Positions 1 to 8,382 are shown, counted from the stretch's first letter. The stretch is DNA of 64,000 nt from JAMLHH01 sp037189845 (GCA_037189845.1 JBBCIS010000008.1:558001-622000); one strand, 5' to 3'. The notes: a model not told the origin generated them from the sequence alone. Numbers and translations: made by a program.

Positions 1-1
1 C

Positions 2-76
2 AGGGTTACAGATGAAGAAATGGAAGAATTATACCACACGGTAAATACCGGAACGACGATCAAAATATTCCCCTGA
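2..76 (+). CDS. C-terminal end of an unidentified protein (partial)
   Basis: An open frame enters from the left edge and stops with TGA at 74-76, giving 24 residues that end in TTIKIFP. It is too short to assign to a family. It lies on the same strand as the thiol-redox operon, 82 bp before the rhodanese gene, so it may be the upstream member of that operon, but the gap leaves this open. Confidence 0.5.
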   Translation, partial: RVTDEEMEELYHTVNTGTTIKIFP

Positions 77-158
77 AACTTCATGCTCTGTAACAAAAGT
101 AGCTTTGTAAGCAATCCTTTTCCGATAATTTCGATCAATTATCAGAAAATACAGAATT

Positions 159-482
159 ATGTTTGGAATATTTAAAAAACTAAGCGAAAACAGCAATCTT
201 CCTGTTATTGAAGCTCTTAAAAACGGAGCATACCTGATAGATGTACGTTCCGGAGGAGAATTCGCATCCGGAAGTGTTCAGGGGGCAGTAAACATTCCGG
301 TAGACCAGATTACGGCTCACATCAATACTTTGAAAAAGAAACAAAACATCATCGTATTTTGCAGAAGCGGTAACCGAAGCGGTATGGCTAAAAGTATTCT
401 TCAACAAAACGGCATCTCAAATGTCATCAATGGAGGAACCTGGCAGAATGTAAAAAAATTAAAAGATACACATGGCAAATAA
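159..482 (+). CDS. Single-domain rhodanese-like sulfurtransferase
   Basis: This 107-residue protein is one rhodanese domain with no signal peptide, so it should act in the cytoplasm carrying sulfane sulfur as a cysteine persulfide. Visible marks are the LIDVRSGGEF motif at about residues 26-35, the GAVNIP turn, and the active-site loop FCRSGNRSG with catalytic Cys68. Length fits the GlpE/PspE-type single-domain family. Its last 11 bases overlap the next gene, which suggests translational coupling. The physiological sulfur donor and acceptor cannot be read from sequence. The neighbouring thioredoxin and rhodanese-thioredoxin proteins make a role in persulfide or thiol handling plausible. Confidence 0.9.
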   Translation: MFGIFKKLSENSNLPVIEALKNGAYLIDVRSGGEFASGSVQGAVNIPVDQITAHINTLKKKQNIIVFCRSGNRSGMAKSILQQNGISNVINGGTWQNVKKLKDTHGK

Positions 483-1089
483 ATCTGAACCTATATCTCT
501 GGCTTTAGACAGACAATTTTGGGAAACCAGATGGAACAACAATGAAACCGGCTGGGATATCGGCTATGCCTCTCCTGCTATTACGGATTTTTTTGACAGG
601 TATGAAAATAAAAATGCTGCAATTCTGATTCCAGGTTGCGGCAATGCCTACGAAGCCGAATATCTCGTACAGCATGGATTCACAGACATTACATTGATAG
701 ATATTGCCTCTAAAGCCGTAGAAAATATTCAGAATAAATTTCAGGATCTTCCTCAGGTAAAAGTGATCTGCGGAGATTTTTTTGAGCAGACAGGAAAATA
801 TGACATCATCATTGAGCAGACATTTTTCTGTGCCATCCATCCCGGATTGCGTGAGCAATATGTAGAAAAAGCTTACAATCTCCTGAATCCGGGCGGTATC
901 ATAACCGGTGTGCTTTTTGATAAAGATTTTGGCAATCCGCATCCTCCTTTTGGTGGTAGTCAGGAGGAATACCAACAAATATTTTCAGGGAAATTTGACA
1001 TCCTGAAGCTTGAAAGATGCAGCAACAGCATTCCTCCCCGCGCAGGTACAGAAGTTTTTATACATTTCAGAAAAAAAATAACCTTATGA
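472..1089 (+). CDS. SAM-dependent methyltransferase, thiopurine S-methyltransferase (TPMT) family
   Basis: This 205-residue cytoplasmic enzyme begins with the TPMT-family opening FWETRWNNNETGWDIG, in which the conserved tryptophans shape the substrate pocket. The SAM-binding glycine-rich motif ILIPGCGNAYEAEYL lies at about residues 50-65, followed by an acidic residue (LIDIA) expected to hold the ribose. Bacterial members methylate thiols or selenium/tellurium compounds. Placement between rhodanese and thioredoxin genes supports a sulfur-linked substrate, but this is inference. Start and stop overlap both neighbours (11 bp upstream, ATGA downstream). Confidence 0.88.
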   Translation: MANKSEPISLALDRQFWETRWNNNETGWDIGYASPAITDFFDRYENKNAAILIPGCGNAYEAEYLVQHGFTDITLIDIASKAVENIQNKFQDLPQVKVICGDFFEQTGKYDIIIEQTFFCAIHPGLREQYVEKAYNLLNPGGIITGVLFDKDFGNPHPPFGGSQEEYQQIFSGKFDILKLERCSNSIPPRAGTEVFIHFRKKITL

Positions 1090-1292
1090 AAGATTTCATC
1101 ATCAGGAATAAGCTATACATCATAGGTGCAGTATTAGGAGCGATAGGAGGCTTGCTTTACTGGCAGTTGATCGGTTGTAGCTCCGGTAGTTGCGCCATCA
1201 CTTCCAAACCATTGAACAGCACTCTATATGGAGCAGTGATGGGCGGACTTTTATTATCATTATTTCAAAAAGAAAAAACAGCAAAAACATGA
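1086..1292 (+). CDS. Small DUF6132-like membrane protein
   Basis: The start is taken at ATG 1086, which overlaps the upstream TGA as ATGA. A longer frame from 1017 would run deep into the methyltransferase. The 68-residue product has two hydrophobic helices (about residues 9-28 and 46-62) linked by a loop reading IGCSSGSCAITS. Such a CxxGxCxI loop between two helices is typical of the DUF6132 family of Bacteroidota, often found beside thioredoxin and rhodanese genes. The paired cysteines may be redox active or bind a metal, but the function is unknown. It is translationally coupled on both sides. Confidence 0.8.
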   Translation: MKDFIIRNKLYIIGAVLGAIGGLLYWQLIGCSSGSCAITSKPLNSTLYGAVMGGLLLSLFQKEKTAKT

Positions 1293-1582
1293 ACTTCCAG
1301 GATATCATCCACTCCGAGAAACCCGTACTTATAGATTTTTTTGCTACGTGGTGCGGTCCCTGCAAAATGATGCCCCCTATCCTGTCCGAATTGAAACAAA
1401 AGATAGGCGATACCGCTACAATCATCAAAATAGATGTTGACAAAAATCCTCAGGTTGCCGGACAATATCAGATCCAAAGCGTACCTACGCTTATGATTTT
1501 TAAAAACGGGCAGGTCAGGTGGAGACAATCCGGCGTTGTGCCCGCACATGAGCTGGAACGTATTATTCAGGCAAATCTGTAA
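1289..1582 (+). CDS. Thioredoxin
   Basis: ATG 1289 overlaps the preceding TGA (ATGA) and gives a 97-residue thioredoxin-fold protein without a signal peptide. An upstream extension in this frame to 1190 would overlap the DUF6132 gene by 100 bases and adds no domain. The active site FFATWCGPCKMM and the cis-proline segment SVPTLMIF are intact, so it should reduce disulfides or persulfides in the cytoplasm. As the fourth gene in an overlapping operon it could regenerate the rhodanese persulfide upstream. It is shorter than many housekeeping thioredoxins (about 105 residues) but complete. Confidence 0.92.
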   Translation: MNFQDIIHSEKPVLIDFFATWCGPCKMMPPILSELKQKIGDTATIIKIDVDKNPQVAGQYQIQSVPTLMIFKNGQVRWRQSGVVPAHELERIIQANL

Positions 1583-1585
1583 ACC

Positions 1586-2287
1586 ATGATGAGATTACTA
1601 TTCATTTTCATCCTTGCCCTACAATCCTGCTCTGCTCAAAACAGCACTTCTGCCGAAAAGCATCTTGTGGACATTGATCAGTTTTCCCGGGCAGTCCAGG
1701 GAAAAAAAGAAGTACAATTAATAGATGTCAGAACACCTGAAGAGTTCCGGCAAGGTCATATACCGAATGCAAAAAATATAGATTGGCGGGGACAAGATTT
1801 CGCAGAACAGATATCTGAACTGGACAAAACACGCCCTGTCTATATCTATTGCCAGAGTGGTGGCAGAAGCGCATCAGCAGCAACCAAGCTTGTAGAAGAA
1901 GGCTTTGAAGTGTATGAACTGGAAGGCGGTATACTTAACTGGAGACATGAATCATTACCCGAAACTGTTGCAGAACTACCGCTCAAAGGTATGAACATGG
2001 AGGATTACAGGAAATTGCTGCAGGGTGACAAAATGGTTCTGGTAGATTTTCATGCGAAATGGTGCGGGCCGTGTAAAATGATGAAGCCATATCTGGATAA
2101 TATTTCCAGGGATTTGTCTGAAAAGGTAACGATTATCAGAATTGATGTGGATGAGAATCCAAAACTTGCCAAAGAGCTGAAGATAAAAGCTATTCCATTG
2201 ATGATGTTGTATCAGGATCAAAATCTGCTCTGGAAGAACGAAGGTTATATAGAAGAAGCCGGCATTAGAAAAGAATTGGTAAAATGA
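1586..2287 (+). CDS. Exported lipoprotein with fused rhodanese and thioredoxin domains
   Basis: The 233-residue protein has a short signal peptide ending in the lipobox LQSC (lipidated Cys15), so it is probably anchored in the envelope. A rhodanese domain follows (LIDVRTPEEF at about 45-54, active loop YCQSGGRSAS with Cys89). Residues 135-233 form a thioredoxin domain with WCGPC at 159-163 and cis-proline segment AIPLMML. Joining both activities in one chain suggests internal sulfur transfer, with thioredoxin releasing the rhodanese persulfide. It starts 3 bp after the cytoplasmic thioredoxin, so the operon supplies a cytoplasmic and an exported version of the same pair. Confidence 0.9.
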   Translation: MMRLLFIFILALQSCSAQNSTSAEKHLVDIDQFSRAVQGKKEVQLIDVRTPEEFRQGHIPNAKNIDWRGQDFAEQISELDKTRPVYIYCQSGGRSASAATKLVEEGFEVYELEGGILNWRHESLPETVAELPLKGMNMEDYRKLLQGDKMVLVDFHAKWCGPCKMMKPYLDNISRDLSEKVTIIRIDVDENPKLAKELKIKAIPLMMLYQDQNLLWKNEGYIEEAGIRKELVK

Positions 2288-2367
2288 ATTTCAAAGGATT
2301 AAAAACACAAATTTCCACGATTGTGCATAAAAATATCCACAAAAAGGCATTATTTCCTGTTAATAAT

Positions 2368-2398
2368 TTTGCGTTTAAACATAAAGCACATATCTTTG
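2368..2398 (+). promoter_or_regulatory. Bacteroidota-type promoter of rpmE2
   Basis: TTTG at 2368-2371 is separated by exactly 19 bases from TATCTTTG at 2391-2398. This is a full match to the Bacteroidota consensus TTTG-N19-TAnnTTTG. Transcription should start near 2405, leaving a short leader before the ATG at 2419. Confidence 0.85.
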
Positions 2399-2418
2399 CG
2401 CACTGAAATAAGATTGAG

Positions 2419-2667
2419 ATGAAAAAAGGAATCCACCCTGAAAGCTATAGAACAGTAGTATTTAAAGACTACTCTTGTGATTATGTATTCTTAGGTAAAT
2501 CTTGCGCTAACACTACTGACACTATTGTTTTTGAAGATGGCAATGAATACCCTTTGGTAAAATTAGACGTTTCTAACGAGTCTCATCCGTTTTTCACCGG
2601 TAAAGTGAAATTATTGGATACAGCAGGTAGAATCGACAAGTTCAACAAAAAATACAACAGAAAATAA
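2419..2667 (+). CDS. rpmE2: 50S ribosomal protein L31, type B
   Basis: The 82-residue product opens with MKKGIHPESYRTVVFKD and contains SHPFFTGKVKLLDTAGRIDKF in two overlapping conserved pieces, which identifies bL31. It is the longer B-type form, lacking the zinc-binding CxxC pairs of the A-type. The two cysteines present (CDYVFLGKSC) are not in that arrangement. It is a structural protein of the large ribosomal subunit. It has its own near-perfect promoter and a hairpin terminator, so it is monocistronic and insulated from the accessory DNA that follows. Confidence 0.97.
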   Translation: MKKGIHPESYRTVVFKDYSCDYVFLGKSCANTTDTIVFEDGNEYPLVKLDVSNESHPFFTGKVKLLDTAGRIDKFNKKYNRK

Positions 2668-2695
2668 TATTCTCATTGAGAATACACATCTGAAA

Positions 2696-2722
2696 GTCCT
2701 GAAGAAATTCAGGGCTTTTTTG
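2696..2722 (+). terminator. Rho-independent terminator after rpmE2
   Basis: GTCCTGAA (2696-2703) pairs with TTCAGGGC (2708-2715) through an 8-bp stem with one G-T pair and a GAAA loop. Six T residues follow directly. Confidence 0.85.
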
Positions 2723-2834
2723 TTTTTCAGGCAAAAATCTAAACAGAAGAAAAGAGGAATCAGAAAGACAAATTGTACTTTAAACTGTAGAAAATTCTCA
2801 ATCGAACAGAACCGGAGGGCAAGGGCCTGATAAT

Positions 2835-3552
2835 TTAAAACGCCTCCAACTCCTGCACCATATTCTTATCTCTCGTTTGCTGATGGAATTTCAGAAATCC
2901 TTCTTTTCCATCCAGCCACTCCAAAACGCATTCTCTCTCCAACAGAGTACTTTTATTTTAAAAAAAAGGAATGATAAGAACTCCACTCCTAATCCTTTAC
3001 AGACTGAACAAAACCATGACGTACGGGATTGCGATGAATATATTGTATCAGATTGACAAAGTAAGATTCGCTTACAATCTGTTTTCTTTTGAAGTTCTTC
3101 ATAAACAAGCTGCCTCTTCTTTTATTGACCTTGTTAAAATCCAACCCATAAGCGTGATTAAAATATTCCTTGGAATATTTTACTTCAAATAGTATATTTC
3201 TTAAGCTAATTATTCTTATTGTTTTACCTCCAAATCTATCTCTATACTTAATTTTATAAAAGCCTCCAATATTTATAGAACATTCATAGGTCTGGCGAAT
3301 TTTACCATCAATATAGTACAGATATTTTTCAGCAAAGACATCCGTATCCTTTAATTTAAAATCATCGCAGTTAATATTCAAACTACAATATTTTTGACTA
3401 AATAAATCAAAATACCTTAACCGATAATAGTAATGGTGAAATACTATGTCTAAAGGCTTTATAAGCTTTCTAACTACCACATCATTAGAACCTTCTAGCA
3501 GAATGCCTTTTGCCAGATTTATACTAATGTCATCTTTCTTCAGAAATAGCAA
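2835..3552 (-). pseudogene. Broken REP-associated tyrosine transposase (IS200-like), joined to an unrelated N-terminal segment
   Basis: Reading the minus strand, the open frame 3552-2989 ends with a clear REP-associated transposase tail: RGSLFMKNFKRK and YIHRNPVRHGFV. It then stops at VKD. A second frame further on (about 2945-2835) resumes with the family C-terminus (VLEWLDGKEGFLKFHQQTRD) and a natural stop. A deletion with frameshift therefore separates the two parts. The first roughly 125 residues do not look like the Y1 catalytic domain: no HUH motif is seen, the start would be TTG, and another open frame crosses its upstream edge. The element is inactive. The origin of its N-terminal part is unknown. 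Confidence 0.75.
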
Positions 3553-3641
3553 ATTCTATTTCATTTATTCTTTTTTCTAATTCATATTCCTCGATTACAT
3601 ATAGAGCACTTAATGGAAAAAAATCCTCAGGGAACTTTTTC

Positions 3642-4139
3642 AAAGACCCTTATATTTTTGAGTTTTTAGACCTGTCGGATGGGCACAGCGAAAAAGATTT
3701 TGAGAAAGCTATTACACTCAATCTTCAAAAATTCATTCTGGAAGTGGGGAAAGGTTTTACCTATATGGGCAGTCAATATCGTTTGCAGGTGGGTAACAAA
3801 GATTATCATACCGACCTGCTTTTCTATCACAGGGATTTACAATGCATGGTTCTGTTTGAATTAAAAATCCAGGACTTCGAACCGGAATTTCTGGGCAAAC
3901 TAAATTTCTATCTGGAAGCATTGGACAGAGATGTAAAACGACCACACGAGAATCCGAGCATAGGCATTTTACTTTGTAAAGGCAAAGATACCGAAGTGGT
4001 AGAATATGCAACAGCACGCAATACCAGTCCGACTGTCATTGCCGAATACGAAACAAAGCTGATAGACAAGAAAACTTTAGCCAATAAGCTGCATCAATTA
4101 GCAGAAGTACTGAACAGAAGAAATGAGGAATGTAGATAG
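3642..4139 (+). pseudogene. 5'-truncated YhcG/DUF1016-family PD-(D/E)XK nuclease
   Basis: The frame reads from KDPYIFEFLDL (3642) to a TAG at 4137-4139. It contains family landmarks of the C-terminal nuclease half of DUF1016/YhcG proteins: the GKGFTYMG segment, DYHTDLLFYHRDL, the FELK strand of the PD-(D/E)XK core, and NPSIGILLCK. Intact family members are about 340-370 residues. Only about 165 remain here, and the N-terminal half is replaced by unrelated sequence with no plausible start. An internal ATG at 3744 would make a 131-residue fragment lacking the first core strand. It is probably a remnant of a mobile nuclease gene, damaged in the same event as the neighbouring transposase. Confidence 0.8.
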
Positions 4140-4171
4140 CCCGTAAATTTAACGGAATATGTGGTTTATCT

Positions 4172-5155
4172 TTATTTCCATTTATCTTCAATTATTATTG
4201 AATTAACTATCATTTCAGATAATAATTTATAGTATTTCGTTTGCTCTTCATTTTTAATAAAAAAACTAAAGTACATCAAACAATCATTATAAATGCTTAC
4301 ATAATTTACTGTGTGAAAATTAAATTCATTATCTCCACTTCTCATTATACCATTTGCAGAACATTCAATTGCTCTTTGACCATCAATAGTAATATTCTTG
4401 TAATTAAAATCTTTAGTATTCTCAAGTTCCAACTCATCAATAACTTGACGAGCAAAATTCTCACTTAGAAAATCTGATAACGAAAATTTCTCAACATTGA
4501 GTACATCTTTAAGATTTCTTACTTGAAAAGTAAAAATACATTTGCTGTCAAAACTTTTGTATAATGCCAAAATATTAGGTCTGTTTCCGTTTCTGTGTGT
4601 CCAACTTTTAGGTAATTCAATACTAAAAGATAAGCATTTTGTTTTTTCAGATTGATTTGAATTATATTTCTGCTTATAACCAGATGTAAACTCAAGTATT
4701 GGTGTAATTTTAAATTCAGGATTATTTCTTAATAGAATTTTCACAAAATCCTCATTAACAACGTCATTACCATAAATATATTTGCCCTCAAAATTTAGCA
4801 AGTAATTTTCAGCATCGTAATAAGTAATTAATTCTGGATTATAATTCCCCTTTATAGTTTCTATTAAATCCAATTTAAAATCAGGAAACTTAATGTTCAT
4901 ATCGTTTTCCAATATACTTTCTATTACCTTAACGGAAGGTCCATGTGCAATGCGGAAATCTAACATGTTTTTTTGCGCCTGTAAAGCAAGAGAAGGATGC
5001 TGTTTTCTAATTGCACTTAGGGATAATTCCACGCTATAATAATATCCTAATCCTTTTGAAAGGTTAGTGTAGTAGCTTTTATCTTTTAGTATCTGTCCAT
5101 AAGACACGTTAAGAAAAAATACAAAAATAAAACATAAAGTAGCAGTAATCCTCAT
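4172..5155 (-). CDS. Exported protein of unknown function
   Basis: The start is set at ATG 5155 because it opens a clear signal peptide (MRITATLCFIFVFFLNVSYG), whereas the longer frame to 5227 puts 24 charged residues in front of it. The mature part of about 305 residues is soluble and lysine- and asparagine-rich, with no cysteine motif or family signature I recognise. It looks periplasmic or secreted. The C-terminal half (about 185-320) has alternating hydrophobic strands suggesting a beta-rich fold. The gene is very AT-rich, like the accessory stretch around it, and diverges from the DUF805 gene. Confidence 0.7.
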   Translation of the reverse strand: MRITATLCFIFVFFLNVSYGQILKDKSYYTNLSKGLGYYYSVELSLSAIRKQHPSLALQAQKNMLDFRIAHGPSVKVIESILENDMNIKFPDFKLDLIETIKGNYNPELITYYDAENYLLNFEGKYIYGNDVVNEDFVKILLRNNPEFKITPILEFTSGYKQKYNSNQSEKTKCLSFSIELPKSWTHRNGNRPNILALYKSFDSKCIFTFQVRNLKDVLNVEKFSLSDFLSENFARQVIDELELENTKDFNYKNITIDGQRAIECSANGIMRSGDNEFNFHTVNYVSIYNDCLMYFSFFIKNEEQTKYYKLLSEMIVNSIIIEDKWK

Positions 5156-5188
5156 TTTTTTAACTTTACATTTAGTAAATAATAAAAC

Positions 5189-5491
5189 ATGTTTAATAAT
5201 CCCTTTTCGTATAACGGAAGAATTCAAAGGCTTGAATATAGCATTAGCTTGATAATTTCACTAATATTACTTATTTCTATTGACATTTTTTGTGAGGATG
5301 ATATATTGCTAACAATATGTACAATCCCTATCATATGGTTTATGACAGCACAGGCGACAAAAAGAGAACACGATTTAAATTTTAGTGGATGGTGGCAATT
5401 TATTCCATTTAGATATTTCTGGCTAATGGTAATTAAGGGAAATGACTCAGTTAATAAATACAATTTACCACCATCTAATCAAAACATATAA
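5189..5491 (+). CDS. DUF805-family small membrane protein
   Basis: The 100-residue protein starts FNNPFSYNGRIQRLEY, the typical DUF805 opening, and has two closely spaced hydrophobic segments at about residues 18-34 and 38-55. The family motif follows: KREHDLNFSGWWQFIPF, then a third hydrophobic stretch. These are inner-membrane proteins of unknown function. The family is usually slightly longer, with one more helix. The start codon lies 33 bp from the divergent exported-protein gene, so the two share one intergenic control region. Confidence 0.8.
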   Translation: MFNNPFSYNGRIQRLEYSISLIISLILLISIDIFCEDDILLTICTIPIIWFMTAQATKREHDLNFSGWWQFIPFRYFWLMVIKGNDSVNKYNLPPSNQNI

Positions 5492-5629
5492 TCACAAAAC
5501 CACTTATTAGCAAGAAATAGATTCTAAAATGCATAAAATATTTATTTAAATTATATTTTTAATTATCAACCAAACAAAATATAACATATTTTGACTATTG
5601 ACAAATCATATATTACCAATGCAATTAGC

Positions 5630-7396
5630 ATGAAACAAATTCTTGAATTTGAAGTAATCTTCCCTACAGAAGTGAAATTAAATATCGAACAGTATTTAGC
5701 AGGGAGTAATAGAGATATGATTTTGATGCTAGCAAGTTTTTTTTTAGGTTTTAGAAATCAAAAATCAAAATTTGACAACAATCTTGATTTTCTTAGTACA
5801 TATTTTCAAGCAGAGAACAATGAGCTTGCTAATAAAGTTTACAGCATAATAAAAGGATATGAAAAGAAAGGTATACAAATTGGGATAATAAACACATATT
5901 CGAGTTTAAAACTCTTTGAATACTGCTTTTCAATGCCCGATGAGCCAGAAACCCAAACGCAGGTGACTTTAGAAGTAAATTTATTTAAAGCTTACTTAAT
6001 CTTAAATTCAGAATTCACTCAAAAGCAAAGTGTAGCTTACCCCTCTTCACAAAAGAGCGCTGATGAATTAAAAATTCCAATGATGTTATTTTGTGCGCAA
6101 TATCCTATTTCGGACAAATTGAATTATAATACCAAACATATTTGGACAACACAAATTGTTAAGGCCATTTATCTCTTTCAATTTCTCGAATCTAATGCAA
6201 AGACGAAATTACTATTAACCACATTCCTAGACTATTTCAATTCTCATACATGGCAAGAATATTTAAAAAAACTTTTGCCTTTAACAATATCTGTACTAGA
6301 AAATAATAAAGAAACATATACAGATATAATTGTCGAACCAGGAAAGGATTTTGAACAAAACTGTGCTTTTCTTGAAAAATTAATAATTCAAGAGAAAAAT
6401 GAACTAGATAAAAGTGACTTTATTACGATTAGAGCGAAGCCATTTTACAAAGTTAAAAAGGGAGTATACCGAATCATATTCGGCTTATTTGTGATAGAAA
6501 AGATTTTCAAAGGTGTATATTTCCTTTTAAGAGATGTTTTAGATAAAATGCCAGTAGAGCAAAGAAAACAAATTAAAATACCTAATCTCAAAAGTTTTTA
6601 CGGTGAAGAATTCTCTGAACAGATACTTTGCTACAAAGTTATGGAGAGTATTTATTCTGGAAAATGTATTAGATTTTCAGGGAAAGAACTCGCTGGTAAG
6701 AAAATTGATGCTGCTCCTGATTACTATGTTAGAAAAGGAAATAATATTTTACTTATTGAGTCAAAAGATTTCTTGATTGCAGCAGACAAAAAAATGTCTT
6801 TTGATTTCAATCTCTATGAGGAAGAGTTTAGAAAAGTTTTGGATTACGAAGAACTATCAAATGGGAAAATAAAACCTAAGGCTGTTACGCAATTGACTAA
6901 TAGTATTCGCAAAGTTCTAAAAAAAGAATTTTCCGTTGATACCAACTACTACTACAAAGATGTTTACATCTATCCTGTTTTACTTACTCACGACCATCAA
7001 TATGACACTCCTGGCTTTAATGAGCTTATTGATTTTTGGTTTCAAGACGCACTATTAGAACTAGCCGAAGAAGGTCTTTTTATTCATCGTGTTAAACCAT
7101 TATCAGTCGTAAATATTGATACACTTATTTACAATCAGATAGGATTATCCAATAGCATTCCTTTACATGAGATGTTAAATCACTATCATGAGAGCAAAAA
7201 GGTAGTAAAAGAGAAAAAGCAAAATTTCAAGTCAAAAGAAGAATACGACCGATACTTTGACAAATACAAACAAAATAGGTTATCAAAGCTTACACCATTT
7301 TCGTCGTTCACTAATAAGTATTTTTACGAAAACAACCTTAAGAAAACACCGCCGTTGCTGGAGTTAGTTGTTCCACAACTTTTCGCAGATAAATAA
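5630..7396 (+). CDS. Large protein of unknown function with a PD-(D/E)XK-like core
   Basis: ATG 5630 gives 588 residues. A TTG at 5591 in the same frame would add 13. The N-terminal 330 residues are helical and unrecognised. Around residues 363-379 the sequence APDYYVRKGNNILLIESKD has the layout of a PD-(D/E)XK nuclease core (Asp364, then Glu377-Ser-Lys379). A helix with KAVTQLTNSIRK about 40 residues on fits the conserved Q helix of such domains. The C-terminal 80 residues are lysine-rich. I cannot name the family. A restriction-like or defence nuclease is plausible given its AT-rich accessory setting, but nuclease activity is an inference from the motif. Confidence 0.6.
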   Translation: MKQILEFEVIFPTEVKLNIEQYLAGSNRDMILMLASFFLGFRNQKSKFDNNLDFLSTYFQAENNELANKVYSIIKGYEKKGIQIGIINTYSSLKLFEYCFSMPDEPETQTQVTLEVNLFKAYLILNSEFTQKQSVAYPSSQKSADELKIPMMLFCAQYPISDKLNYNTKHIWTTQIVKAIYLFQFLESNAKTKLLLTTFLDYFNSHTWQEYLKKLLPLTISVLENNKETYTDIIVEPGKDFEQNCAFLEKLIIQEKNELDKSDFITIRAKPFYKVKKGVYRIIFGLFVIEKIFKGVYFLLRDVLDKMPVEQRKQIKIPNLKSFYGEEFSEQILCYKVMESIYSGKCIRFSGKELAGKKIDAAPDYYVRKGNNILLIESKDFLIAADKKMSFDFNLYEEEFRKVLDYEELSNGKIKPKAVTQLTNSIRKVLKKEFSVDTNYYYKDVYIYPVLLTHDHQYDTPGFNELIDFWFQDALLELAEEGLFIHRVKPLSVVNIDTLIYNQIGLSNSIPLHEMLNHYHESKKVVKEKKQNFKSKEEYDRYFDKYKQNRLSKLTPFSSFTNKYFYENNLKKTPPLLELVVPQLFADK

Positions 7397-7624
7397 AAAA
7401 GTGAGTAAGGAAACCTACTTAATACTACAACAGTATGTCAAAAAAAGACAATATAATGTAGACTCAAAACAAGAATGAATTAATCCCCTACCCTCCAACT
7501 ACCCGGATAGTTTTTCACCGTCCGTATATCTGTAAGTAGCTGATACAGTAACGGCTACACTTTCTGCATTTTACGACCTTTTTATTTTGCCTTAAAAAGC
7601 CTGTCAGAAAGATGCTTTACACAG

Positions 7625-7676
7625 TATTATTGAATAATATTGTATAGAATATTCTCTAACTTGTAGAGAACTACAA
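7625..7676. promoter_or_regulatory. Cluster of three palindromes before the partner-switch operon
   Basis: The gene-free stretch 7397-7688 ends with three separate perfect dyads. TATTATT-G-AATAATA lies at 7625-7639, AGAATATTCT at 7646-7655, and TTGTAG-AGAA-CTACAA at 7661-7676, the last ending 12 bp before the STAS start codon. They are candidate operators or a leader hairpin. The rest of the stretch shows no gene. A short minus-strand frame (about 7548-7480, ending SWRVGD) could be a gene remnant. Confidence 0.5.
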
Positions 7677-7688
7677 ATCGTTTCTATC

Positions 7689-7991
7689 ATGGTGATATCA
7701 CATACTACTCAAGACGAAAAAGATATATTGACGCCGCAAGGCAGAATCGACACGCTCACCAGTCCCGAGCTGGAAGCTGCCATACAACCGCTGCTCGCAA
7801 AAGATACCATACAGCTTACCATAGATTTTCAGGGAGTCAGCTATATCTCCAGCGCAGGATTGAGGGTCATCGTCAAAGCAGCTCAGACTGCCAAAGCCAA
7901 AGGTGGCGAAGTACAGTTGACACATCTCAACGAAAGTGTGGCACAGGTACTGGAAATCACTGGCTTTCAATCGCTTTTCAATATTCAATAA
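7689..7991 (+). CDS. STAS-domain anti-anti-sigma factor (SpoIIAA/RsbV-like)
   Basis: The 100-residue protein is a single STAS domain of normal length. The phosphorylation site lies in SYISSAGLRVI. By alignment with SpoIIAA Ser58 the target is Ser54, and the supporting DFQG strand is intact. In partner switching the unphosphorylated form sequesters an RsbW-like kinase, while phosphorylation by that kinase releases it. Its partners are the next genes: a kinase 7 bp downstream and a PP2C phosphatase after that. It is the first gene of the operon and sits behind a cluster of palindromes. Confidence 0.92.
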   Translation: MVISHTTQDEKDILTPQGRIDTLTSPELEAAIQPLLAKDTIQLTIDFQGVSYISSAGLRVIVKAAQTAKAKGGEVQLTHLNESVAQVLEITGFQSLFNIQ

Positions 7992-7998
7992 AAACTCC

Positions 7999-8382
7999 GT
8001 GAGAACTCTCCATATTTCATCGCGTTCTCAATGGGAAAATGCGCTCTCCCGGCTCGAAACATGGTTGGAAGAGCAAGAGGTCAGCATGCCTGTCCAACAA
8101 AATATTTTTATAGCCTTTGATGAAATTGTTTCCAATATATTTCATCACAACGAGCAGGATTTTCCTGTGCAAATAGATATACAATTAGATATACAAACTT
8201 CATCTGTCACTTTAGAATTTAAAGACAATTGTAAATTATTCAATCCTTTAGAAGCAACCAATACCAGAGAAAATGACATCGGCGGCTGGGGCATAGATAT
8301 TGTCCTGAAGCTCATGGATGTCACGAAATATGAAATAGTGAACGGCATGAATTGTTTGACTATCCAAAAAAATATCATTTGA
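7999..8382 (+). CDS. RsbW-like anti-sigma serine kinase (GHKL ATPase)
   Basis: GTG 7999 is chosen as start because it follows the STAS stop by 7 bp and gives a normal 127-residue HATPase_c_2 domain. An ATG at 7936 would overlap the STAS gene by 56 bp. The N-box FIAFDEIVSNIFHH at about residues 42-55 has the Glu/Asn pair needed for ATP and magnesium. A G2 loop GGWGIDIV follows at about 100. It should phosphorylate the STAS protein and may bind a sigma factor or another client. No sigma factor gene is adjacent. The last bases overlap the phosphatase gene. Confidence 0.88.
   Translation: MRTLHISSRSQWENALSRLETWLEEQEVSMPVQQNIFIAFDEIVSNIFHHNEQDFPVQIDIQLDIQTSSVTLEFKDNCKLFNPLEATNTRENDIGGWGIDIVLKLMDVTKYEIVNGMNCLTIQKNII

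Noticed and set aside
1017..1085. N-terminal extension of the DUF6132 protein (from 1017)
   Set aside because: It would overlap the methyltransferase by more than 70 bp and adds a charged segment foreign to the family; ATG 1086 is coupled to the upstream stop.
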